A DNA stretch of 45,246 bases, taken from Synechococcus sp. UW140 (GTDB lineage Bacteria > Cyanobacteriota > Cyanobacteriia > PCC-6307 > Cyanobiaceae). Position 1 is the first letter of the stretch. Each line of letters begins with the position of its first letter. The notes beneath the pieces are model-generated. The model saw only the letters and a program-made list of their open reading frames with translations. It did not search any database and was not told where the DNA came from. Of this stretch, positions 9,901-17,897 are shown piece by piece. The translations under genes and the position numbers were made by a program. The DNA is taken from positions 1-45,246 of the forward strand of contig CAMBZX010000004.1 in NCBI GenBank assembly GCA_945872185.1. The letters run 5' to 3'.

Positions 9901-10625
9901 TAGCCGCCTGACACCTTGATGTTGGTGCCGGTGATGTAAGCACTGGCCGGATCGGCCAGGAACAGCACCGCCCGGGCCACCTCCTCGGGGCGGCCGAAGC
10001 GGCCGGCCGGGATCCGCTCCAGGGGCGGCTTGCGTTCGGAGTTGTCCAGGGTGCCGGGGGAGACGCCATTGACCGTGATGCCATGGGGCGCCTCGGTCAC
10101 CGCCAGGGTGCGGGTGAGCATCAGCACGCCGGTCTTGCCGATCTTGTAGGGGGTGAGTGCCGGTACCGCGCGCATGGAATCGGCATCCACGTCGATCAGG
10201 TTGACGATGCGACCGAAGCCCTGGCGCCGCATCATCGGCAGGGCCGCCTGGCAGGCGTGATAGGTGATGTGCAGGGTTTCCTCGACGCCGCTGTGCCACT
10301 CGGCCACGCTCGTCGCCTCCAGGCGCTTCCAGAGGATGCCGCAGGCGTTGTTCACCAGGATGTGCAAGCCGCCGAGGCTCTCGGCCGCCTGGCGGAAGGC
10401 CACCTCGGTGGCGGCGGCATCGCGGAGGTCCACCGCGATCGCCAGGGCGCGGCGGCCCAGCCCTTCCACCGCCGCCACCAGCTGCCGGGCCTCAGCCCCA
10501 CTCTGGTGGTGATGGATCACCAGATCGGCCCCCGCCTCGGCCAGGGCCAGGGCGATGCTGCGGCCGGTGCGCCTGGCGGCCCCGGTCACCAGGGCCACCC
10601 GACCGTGCAAGGGCAGGGTGCTCAT
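9891..10625 (-). CDS. SDR-family pteridine reductase-like oxidoreductase (PTR1/FolM type)
   Basis: 'VALVTGAARRTGRSIALALAEAGADLVIHHHQSGAEA', 'NLIDVDADSMRAVPALTPYKIGKTG' (Asp at the usual catalytic Ser position plus YxxxK, as in PTR1); start ATG 10625 overlaps the upstream stop. Confidence 0.8.
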   Translation of the reverse strand: MSTLPLHGRVALVTGAARRTGRSIALALAEAGADLVIHHHQSGAEARQLVAAVEGLGRRALAIAVDLRDAAATEVAFRQAAESLGGLHILVNNACGILWKRLEATSVAEWHSGVEETLHITYHACQAALPMMRRQGFGRIVNLIDVDADSMRAVPALTPYKIGKTGVLMLTRTLAVTEAPHGITVNGVSPGTLDNSERKPPLERIPAGRFGRPEEVARAVLFLADPASAYITGTNIKVSGGYLI

Positions 10626-11401
10626 GGGGTCTCGCTCGTGTTTGCCGCCAGCAGGGCTTGGAGCATGTCCGGGTGGTGGGTGCGGATGATGTCGGCCCCG
10701 GCGAAGAGCACATTGGAGGCAAACAGAATGCGGGCCAGGCGCTCGGGCTTGCGGGCGGCGTAGAGCAGGATCGGGCAATCGAGCACCCGCAGCCGCTCCA
10801 GGTTCCAGAGCACGCTGTTCTGCAACTGAATCTTGCCGTAGTCGTCGGTGGCGGGGTGGATGATGCCGAGATTGGGATCAATGATCACCTCACGCACCCC
10901 GCAGGCGCGGGCCTGCTCCACCCGGGGTCCGAGGTGGTCGAGCAGGGCCTGCAGTCCGTAGGGCACCGGTTCGGCGTCTCGCATGCGATAGGCATCGCCA
11001 TAGGGCATGTAGGTGAGGATCAGGGGTGCACCAGCCGCGGCGACGGCCTCCAGCGCTTCCGGGCCGATCATGGCGCCGGTGAAATTGATGTCGGTGGCCC
11101 CCGCCGCCAGGGCGACCTGCACGGTGGCGGAACTCCAGGTGTCCACCGAAACCCGGTAGCCCTCCTGGCGCAGGCGTCGCAGCGCTGGCAGCAAACGCCG
11201 CTGTTCCTCGTGGTCGTCGATCATCGCGGCGGTGGGGGTGATCGAGCGGGCCCCCAGATCGAGGCTGGCGCAGCCGTGGGCCTGGAGCCAGGCGGCCCGC
11301 TCCAGCAGCTGCGCGGTGCTCGATACCACCGAATCGCTCACCATCGATTCGGGCGAGAGGTTGATGACTCCCAGCAGGAGGCGGGGGCGGGATTGGGCCA
11401 T
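10622..11401 (-). CDS. Divergent dihydropteroate synthase-like (pterin-binding TIM barrel) protein
   Basis: 'LLLGVINLSPESMVSDS', 'GCASLDLGARSITPTAAMIDDHEEQRRLLPAL', 'VSVDTWSSATVQVALAAGATDINFTGA', 'EVIIDPNLGI', 'LYAARKPERLARIL'; scaffold conserved, canonical motifs altered. Confidence 0.75.
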   Translation of the reverse strand: MAQSRPRLLLGVINLSPESMVSDSVVSSTAQLLERAAWLQAHGCASLDLGARSITPTAAMIDDHEEQRRLLPALRRLRQEGYRVSVDTWSSATVQVALAAGATDINFTGAMIGPEALEAVAAAGAPLILTYMPYGDAYRMRDAEPVPYGLQALLDHLGPRVEQARACGVREVIIDPNLGIIHPATDDYGKIQLQNSVLWNLERLRVLDCPILLYAARKPERLARILFASNVLFAGADIIRTHHPDMLQALLAANTSETP

Positions 11402-11418
11402 GGGGAAGCGCAGGGGGA

Positions 11419-12651
11419 TCAGAACGGGCGATGGTCGGCGGTGTCCGCCCGCACCGCCGCCTGCAGCCGGGCCAGGGCCTGGGGCTGCAGACGGCCCACC
11501 TCGTCCCAGGTGGCGGTGAGGGGATGGTGGTGATCGTCCTGCACGAAGCTCCGCCCCGCCTCGAACAGACAGGTGCTGAAGAACGCCAGCGCCCGATCTT
11601 CCGTGCCGCGATCAAGGCGCAGGCCGTTGATGGCGGCATCGTCGGCATAGGACTCGATCAGATCCAGCGCGATGCGTTGATAGGCCGTCACCAGGGTGCG
11701 CACCAACCCCAGGTCCAGCACCTGGCCCTGGCCGGCCAGGCCGCGGAACAGGCTCTGGGCGATGTCGCGACTCATCCGGCCCAGGCCGGTGCGGCCATCC
11801 CCCTGGCAGAGGTCGAAGCGTTGGTGCTTGTGGTCGTAGGCATCAGCGATGTCCACCTGACAGATCTGGCGGGTGGAGTGGTCGCGGAACACCTCCGTCA
11901 GCACTCCGATCTCCAGACCCCAGTCGCAGGGCAGATGCAGACGGCGGGCCGCACCCACCCGCAGGGCGCACTCGCCGGCCAGGGGGTAGCGGAAGCTGTC
12001 GAGAAAGTCCAGATAGCGGCTGGCGGGCAGGCAGCGTTTCAGCGCCCGCAGCAGGGGGGTGACGAACAGCCGGCTGACGCGCCCGTAGATCATGCCGTCG
12101 CTGATGCGCGGGTAGAAGGCCTTGGCGAAGACATAGCCACAGTCGGGACGGAGCAGCGGATAGACCAGTCGCGCCAGCATCGGCGATCCGAAGCTCACCA
12201 CATCGCAGTCGTGCAGGGCCACCACCTCGGCCAGGCCGTGGGCCTGCATCAGGCCGAGGCAGAGCCAGATGTTGTGTCCCTTGCCCCGTTCGCGTGGCGC
12301 CAGCCCCAGCTCGCCCAGCTCCGCCACCAGGGCCCCGATCCGGGGACCGTCGTTCCAGATCACATGGTGGCGCTGGGGCAGCGACGCGAACAGGGCGAGG
12401 GCCTGGCGGTAGTCGGCGGCATCCGCCTGGTCGAGGCCAATCACGATCTCAGCCAGCCAGGGGATGGTGGCGAGTTGACGCACCATCGGCCCCAGGGCCG
12501 GCCCCTGCAGTTCGCTGGACAGACAGGGCAACACCAGGGTGATCGGCGTGCGGCGGGCCAGCTGGGCCACCTCCGCCTCCAGATCGGCCGCGCGGCGCTC
12601 CCCCAGCGCGTGCAGGGTGGTGACGATGCCGTTCTGGAAAAAGTCGCTCAT
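11419..12651 (-). CDS. gpgS: Glucosyl-3-phosphoglycerate synthase (GT81)
   Basis: 'DFFQNGIVTTLHALGER', 'GKGHNIWLCLGLMQAHGLAEVVALHDCDVVSF', 'GECALRVGAARRLHLPCDWGLEIGVLTEVFRDH'. Confidence 0.85.
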   Translation of the reverse strand: MSDFFQNGIVTTLHALGERRAADLEAEVAQLARRTPITLVLPCLSSELQGPALGPMVRQLATIPWLAEIVIGLDQADAADYRQALALFASLPQRHHVIWNDGPRIGALVAELGELGLAPRERGKGHNIWLCLGLMQAHGLAEVVALHDCDVVSFGSPMLARLVYPLLRPDCGYVFAKAFYPRISDGMIYGRVSRLFVTPLLRALKRCLPASRYLDFLDSFRYPLAGECALRVGAARRLHLPCDWGLEIGVLTEVFRDHSTRQICQVDIADAYDHKHQRFDLCQGDGRTGLGRMSRDIAQSLFRGLAGQGQVLDLGLVRTLVTAYQRIALDLIESYADDAAINGLRLDRGTEDRALAFFSTCLFEAGRSFVQDDHHHPLTATWDEVGRLQPQALARLQAAVRADTADHRPF

Positions 12652-13568
12652 CGGGTTTCGGCACCAGCCCAGGCCCCGACCGCGCTCAAAGCCGCCTGCA
12701 CAGCCTCCAGCCAGGGCCCGGGGCCACCGGCGATCACCTGCCGCTCAAGGCGGCGTGGAGCCTGGAACGTCGCCGTAGGCGCCGCGTCAGCCCCCAGCAC
12801 CGAGGGGGCCAGGCTCAGGGGCCTGCAGTCAGCGGGGTGAAACACGAGAGCTACAGCGGCGCTCTCCAGCAGGCTGCGGTCGTTCTCGCTGTCGCCGCAG
12901 GCCAGCAGCTGCAACGAAGCCGGCGCGCCGCCCTGCCAGGCCAGCAGCTGGACCAGGGCCTCCCCCTTGTCGAACGGGGGGGCGACGTGAACCAACCGCC
13001 CGCCGCTCACCGCCCGCAGGCCCTCCCCGGCCAGCTGCTGCTGGAACGGTTCCAGGCTGTCGTCCGCATGCCAGACCAGGGGCAGCGAGGCCAGGCGTTG
13101 CAGCGCCAGACGCGCCAGCTGTGGCTCCAGGCCGAGCCACTGGTGGATCGCGTCGAAACTCAGTTCCTCCAGCAGCGAAAACCGCAGTCCACCGTCCCGG
13201 CGCAGCCTCAGCAGCAATACCCGCAGCCAGGCCGGATCAGCACCGCGTACAAAGGCGCCGTAGGCGCCCAGCACCAGCTTCGGCTCGCCGGCCCTGGCCG
13301 TGGGCCAGCAGGCCAGGGGCCAGCCGATGCCGCAGCCGTTCTCAAACAAAAAGGGCTGGGGCGGCAAGTCCGCCAGGGTCTGAAAGGCCACCATTTCGGC
13401 GAAGGTCTTGCTGGAGGCCAGCAGGGTGGGGATGCCGCGTTGGTGCAGCTGGCGCAGGCAGTGGCCGGCCAGCAGGGTCTCGCCCCCGTGCTCCAGCAGG
13501 GTGTGGTCCACATCACTCACCACGCGCCAGCCCGCTCCGCTGGGCCGCTGCGCTGGCGCGCTCCCCAT
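12648..13568 (-). CDS. gpgP: HAD-family glucosyl/mannosyl-3-phosphoglycerate phosphatase
   Basis: 'VVSDVDHTLLEHGGETL' (HAD motif I), 'ASSKTFAEM', 'LLACGDSENDRSLLESA' (motif IV); overlaps gpgS start. Confidence 0.82.
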   Translation of the reverse strand: MGSAPAQRPSGAGWRVVSDVDHTLLEHGGETLLAGHCLRQLHQRGIPTLLASSKTFAEMVAFQTLADLPPQPFLFENGCGIGWPLACWPTARAGEPKLVLGAYGAFVRGADPAWLRVLLLRLRRDGGLRFSLLEELSFDAIHQWLGLEPQLARLALQRLASLPLVWHADDSLEPFQQQLAGEGLRAVSGGRLVHVAPPFDKGEALVQLLAWQGGAPASLQLLACGDSENDRSLLESAAVALVFHPADCRPLSLAPSVLGADAAPTATFQAPRRLERQVIAGGPGPWLEAVQAALSAVGAWAGAETR

Positions 13569-14080
13569 CAGGAGCCCTCCACCAGCCGTTCCACACCACC
13601 CGGATCGGTAAGCGCGGCCGCCAGCGCATGCACCGAGCGGCCGGAGCGCGGATCGATCCAGGCCGGGGCAATCTCCGCCAGCGGCAGCAACACAAAGCCC
13701 CGCTCCGCCATGCGGGGATGGGGAATCTGCAGGCGCTCGCTGTCCAGAAGCAGCTGGCCGTAGAAGATGAGGTCGAGATCGAGGGTGCGAGGCCCCCAGC
13801 GCTCGGCCCGGACGCGCCCGTAGCGTTGCTCCGTCGCCAGCAACAGATCGAGCAGGGCCTCCGGCGGCAGGCTGACCTCCAGCACGGCGCAGCCATTGAG
13901 ATAATCCGGCTGCACTGGGCCGATCGGGGCGCTGCGATACCAGCTGGAGCGCGCCAGCACACGCACACCGGCGCTCTGATCCAGGGCTGCGAGGGCCCCT
14001 TCGAGGCTGGCGCGGCTGGCGCCCAGGTTGCTGCCAAGGGCAATGGCGGCCTGCTGGAGCGGTTCTGGAGGTAACTGCAT
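13568..14080 (-). CDS. folK: 2-amino-4-hydroxy-6-hydroxymethyldihydropteridine diphosphokinase (HPPK)
   Basis: 'AAIALGSNLGASRASLEGALAAL', 'RYGRVRAERWGPRTLDLDLIFYG', 'IPHPRMAERGFVLLPLAEIAP'. Confidence 0.93.
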   Translation of the reverse strand: MQLPPEPLQQAAIALGSNLGASRASLEGALAALDQSAGVRVLARSSWYRSAPIGPVQPDYLNGCAVLEVSLPPEALLDLLLATEQRYGRVRAERWGPRTLDLDLIFYGQLLLDSERLQIPHPRMAERGFVLLPLAEIAPAWIDPRSGRSVHALAAALTDPGGVERLVEGS

Positions 14081-14095
14081 GGCGTTGGCGGAGGG

Positions 14096-14503
14096 TCAGC
14101 AGGATTCGCCCTTGGAGCGGGTCATGGCGATGGCGATGCGGCCCTGGAAGCGGGGAATGGGGGGAGACACCTTCACCAGGCGCGCCTGCACTTTGCGCAC
14201 CGGCGCAAAGGCGAGCACCGCCTCGATGATCACCGAATTGAGCCGTTCAATCGTTTTGAATCGCGAGGTCTCCAGCAGGGTGGTGACCCGGTCGACCACG
14301 TCGGCGTAGTTGAGGGTGTGTTCCAGCTGGTCGTCGGCGCCGGTGAGCGCAAGATTCATCCAGATGGTGAGGTCGAGCTCAAACCACTGGCCCAGGACCC
14401 GCTCTTCCGGGAAATAGCCGGTGTAGCCGTAGCAGCGAATCCCCGTGATTTCGATCGCATCCAGCGGAGCGCCTTGGCTGTCCATGATCGGAATCGAATC
14501 CAT
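14096..14503 (-). CDS. folB: Dihydroneopterin aldolase
   Basis: 'DAIEITGIRCYGYTGYFPEERVLGQWFELDLTIWMNL', 'LNYADVVDRVTTLLETSRFKTIERLNSVIIEAVLA'; start ATG 14503. Confidence 0.88.
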   Translation of the reverse strand: MDSIPIMDSQGAPLDAIEITGIRCYGYTGYFPEERVLGQWFELDLTIWMNLALTGADDQLEHTLNYADVVDRVTTLLETSRFKTIERLNSVIIEAVLAFAPVRKVQARLVKVSPPIPRFQGRIAIAMTRSKGESC

Positions 14504-14781
14504 CGGGGTGCTGGTGTCCCAGTCGGTGCGTGACGGGAAGAACCTTGGCCGAACCAAGTCCCATGACGCTGCCCGGGACGCAAGGTCCAAGGGCTGGGCT
14601 GGGAAGCCCGGCATGACCAGGGTGTTCAGCCGGGATCGTACTGGCGACGCAGCCCAGCCAGGGGAAGCTGGCTCTGCGACAACCCACGCGGCCCACAGGC
14701 CGCCCCCCGAGACTCAGACCCGGGATCGGACAGGGACGTCAAGCTTTAAAAATGCGGTCGAGCATCCTGAGGTTGAGCGCT

Positions 14782-14823
14782 GAAGACTGAGCCTTGAAGA
14801 CAGAGCCTTGGAGACTGAAAGCC
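14782..14823. repeat. Three imperfect 14-bp direct repeats (GAAGACTGAGCCTT / GAAGACAGAGCCTT / GGAGACTGAAAGCC)
   Basis: Tandem units at 14782, 14796 and 14810, in the gap upstream of the export operon. Confidence 0.8.
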
Positions 14824-14964
14824 ACGCTGTAAGGTCGACGGCAGTCCAGCCACGAACAGGTGGTCTGTGCGCATGCTCCTGGCAGCGAGCTACGGCGACT
14901 CCAACAAGACAGCAGTCGGCCACAGGCTTGCAGTGGATCGCGCCCCCCACCCGGCCCGGCAGCG

Positions 14965-16494
14965 ATGGCCATGGTCCTGAAGGGGCGATGGGCCGGGTCG
15001 TATCGATTGGTTTGGTCTGGAATGGTGGCGCTGGCTCTGGTCCAGCCCGGCGCCAGGGGCGCAGTCCGCGAAGAGGTCTCACCCCCAGAACTACGGGAGC
15101 TCCGCAGTCTGCTGGAGGGGAGCCAGCGGGTATCGATGGCAGAAGCAATCAGCTCCACCCTGCGCCACAATCCCTCACTTCAGGCCTCATTCGCCAAGAT
15201 CCAGGCCAGGGCGTGGAACCTGACGGCCAATCGGCGGCGCTGGTGGCCAACGGCGGCGGTGCAGGCCGACCCTGACACGACCATGTTGGGGCAGGTCTTC
15301 GAAACAACCGTAGCCAAGTACCCGAACAGCAGCAGCAGCACTTTTGCAACCAGCACTTATAACAGCAGTTACAGCAATTACAGCAACTATGGCAATGCGT
15401 CGCTGGGGCTGATTCTGAGCTGGAGTTTCTTTGATCCCACGCGACAGCCCGCCATCAACAGTGCCAGCGCCAGCCTCAGCGCCCAGAAATTGACATTTAA
15501 TGCGGTGGCCCGCAGTCTTGTTCTTGATACCCAGATTCTCTACCACACCCTGCAACAAACAGAGCGACTGATCCAGGTTTACGAGAGGATTTTACGTGAG
15601 AATGCAAAGCAGGTGGCGATGATCAATGCCCAGTTGAAAGCCGGTATGACCAACATCGGCGATGTGGCAGAGAAGCGGACACAAATGCTTAACCAGTTGA
15701 CCCATCTGGTCCTGCTCTACCAGCAGCAAACCCACAATGCTTCGAATCTGGCGACCAACATGGGCCTGACTCCCGGCAGTGCGGTGCTGCCTCTGGATCC
15801 GCCCGAGGAGCCGCCCCCCTGGCCCCTCAGCCTGGAGGCCACGATCCAGGAGGGACTGCAATTGCGAGAAGAGATCCAGGCGAGCCTGGCCGAAGCTTCG
15901 GCCTACCAGTGGGATGCACGCCGGCTTGTCAACACCTATCTACCCGTATTGATGCTCACAGGCACAGCCTATGGCTATCGCGGACAGGGAACCTTCGCTG
16001 GCAACGTGGCCCAGGATCCAGCGCCTTACTTCAGCAGACAGCACAGCACGGATGCCAGGCTCGGATTGGGCTTGCGCTGGGATTTCCTTGATGGTGGAAT
16101 CCGCAATGCCGAAGCACGGCAAGCGGATTTCCAGGCCAAAGTGTTCGAGAGTCAGGCCCAAGAGAACCGCCTCAACATAGCCAATCAGGTTCGTCGCAGT
16201 TATATGAGCTATCGGACAGCGAAACTCGCCTTACCTGGGGCAAGCCAAGCCTGTATCGAATCTGAAATAGCGCTAAAAGTAGCGAATAAGCGATACCAAG
16301 TTGGAATCGGCGACATGGCAGACTTGATCCAGGCCACCCAGCTGCTGGCGGAAGCGGCACAGAATCTCAAGGCAATACAGCTGAGTTATAGCAACTCTTT
16401 GGCTGAGCTCTATCGCTATTCAGCTCAATGGCCAGCCAAGCAAAGTGATCAAATTCTACGGGATATTCGCTCGTTTGACGAAGCACAACCATGA
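14965..16494 (+). CDS. Outer membrane efflux protein (TolC/OEP family)
   Basis: Signal peptide-like N-terminus; 'AISSTLRHNPSLQASFAKIQARAWNLTANRRRWWPTAAVQAD', 'LGLGLRWDFLDGGIRNAEARQADFQAKVFESQAQENRLNIANQVRRSYMSY'. Confidence 0.85.
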   Translation: MAMVLKGRWAGSYRLVWSGMVALALVQPGARGAVREEVSPPELRELRSLLEGSQRVSMAEAISSTLRHNPSLQASFAKIQARAWNLTANRRRWWPTAAVQADPDTTMLGQVFETTVAKYPNSSSSTFATSTYNSSYSNYSNYGNASLGLILSWSFFDPTRQPAINSASASLSAQKLTFNAVARSLVLDTQILYHTLQQTERLIQVYERILRENAKQVAMINAQLKAGMTNIGDVAEKRTQMLNQLTHLVLLYQQQTHNASNLATNMGLTPGSAVLPLDPPEEPPPWPLSLEATIQEGLQLREEIQASLAEASAYQWDARRLVNTYLPVLMLTGTAYGYRGQGTFAGNVAQDPAPYFSRQHSTDARLGLGLRWDFLDGGIRNAEARQADFQAKVFESQAQENRLNIANQVRRSYMSYRTAKLALPGASQACIESEIALKVANKRYQVGIGDMADLIQATQLLAEAAQNLKAIQLSYSNSLAELYRYSAQWPAKQSDQILRDIRSFDEAQP

Positions 16495-17897
16495 ATAACA
16501 AAATCGATCCTGCTGAGCCCATTCAAGCCAGGACCTCGCCTGCAGCGGTGAAGCTGTTATCGATACCTTTGCGGTTCTCGATCATCATCAGCTTACTGAT
16601 CAGCCTCTCTGGCATTGCCTGGGCCTGCTTTGCACGAATCCCGATCTATGTCAACGGTATTGCCTACATGCTCAGGCTAGGTGATGTGGACGCAATTGTT
16701 GCCAATGCCGAAGGACGCATTTATTACCAATTTACTGCTTCTCAGTTAATCAGTCAGCCGCTGTTCAAGCGCCTCTACCAAATCACCAAGGATCAAGATG
16801 CAATTGAAAAGTCCGAGGTGCCAGAACTCATCAGAGAACTACTCGCCACCCGTACCAGCGGCCCCAGGCTAGACCTCAATAACACCTATCCAAACATGGT
16901 GCCCCCAGGCCAGGTGCTGGCCTGGATTGACTCTCCCCCCAGCCGTAATCATCTAACTAAAAGTCTTCTTTCCTATAACCAGGAAAGCATTATGCTCACC
17001 AGCAAAAGTGAAGAGCTCAAGAGAATAAGCAATAAGATAAATGCAAAACTGTCAATTCTTAGGCAACAAGTTAAATCAGAAAGCGAGCAACTCGAGAAAA
17101 TCTCAGCCTTACTTGGTACAGGCTATGCCAGTCGCGAAAATGTCCTTAGACAAAAGGCCAGGGTGGACGATGTCCGGACAGCAATCATCTCCCATGCCCA
17201 GGAAATTGCCATTAATTCACATGAGCAAACAGAAAACGAAGTAAATCAGCAAAAGGCGCTGGTTAAGTTGCGCAGTGATCTTCTCGACTATATTGACAAG
17301 TGTTTTTTGTTCGCCAAAAAGCCTCTCTACATTGTCGATCTTAACAGTCCTCAGTTCAGTCTGGTTCATGCCGAAGACACGGTTATGAATGTCTCAGCAG
17401 TCAAGCTCAGCCAGTTACCCGATCACATCCCCGGATATCTGAGCCAGAGAGATGCCCAACAAATCAACACGGACATGGCTGTGCTTGTAACGCCAGTGGG
17501 CATGGATCGCGCCCAATTCGGTGGCATCATGGGCAAGGTCCAGAAAGTCAATAATCTCCCCTCCAACCTCCAGCAGATCGCCGAACGCATCGGCTCAGTG
17601 GCCATCGCCAAGGAGGTGAGCGCCATGATTGAAAATCCTGTGCGCGTTGATTTGATCCTCCAGCGTGATCCCCGTGATCAGGAGCCTAATCATGGCGGGT
17701 TTCGCTGGTCTTCACCGGGTTCGCCACCCTTCCCAATCAGCTCGGGAAATCAACTGAACCTTCAGATCACAGCCCAGCGGGTGTCCCCCATCAGCCTCCT
17801 GATCCCGTTCATCCTTAAGACTTCAGGGGTCAGTCCTCTCAGTCGCTCACCCCATCGCCAGCAAGCAATTGCGCCGAACAGCCAGGGTGCGCCGTGA
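16491..17897 (+). CDS. HlyD-like membrane fusion protein, NHLM bacteriocin-type secretion protein
   Basis: N-terminal TM 'FSIIISLLISLSGIAWACFARIPIYVNGIAYMLRLGDVDAIVANAEGRI', coiled coil, C-terminal beta domain; ATGA overlap with the OEP gene. Confidence 0.75.
   Translation: MNNKIDPAEPIQARTSPAAVKLLSIPLRFSIIISLLISLSGIAWACFARIPIYVNGIAYMLRLGDVDAIVANAEGRIYYQFTASQLISQPLFKRLYQITKDQDAIEKSEVPELIRELLATRTSGPRLDLNNTYPNMVPPGQVLAWIDSPPSRNHLTKSLLSYNQESIMLTSKSEELKRISNKINAKLSILRQQVKSESEQLEKISALLGTGYASRENVLRQKARVDDVRTAIISHAQEIAINSHEQTENEVNQQKALVKLRSDLLDYIDKCFLFAKKPLYIVDLNSPQFSLVHAEDTVMNVSAVKLSQLPDHIPGYLSQRDAQQINTDMAVLVTPVGMDRAQFGGIMGKVQKVNNLPSNLQQIAERIGSVAIAKEVSAMIENPVRVDLILQRDPRDQEPNHGGFRWSSPGSPPFPISSGNQLNLQITAQRVSPISLLIPFILKTSGVSPLSRSPHRQQAIAPNSQGAP

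Noticed and set aside
11431-12840. 469-aa plus-strand ORF
   Set aside because: Antisense shadow of gpgS
12837-14074. Overlapping plus-strand ORFs (308 and 317 aa)
   Set aside because: Shadow ORFs of gpgP and folK
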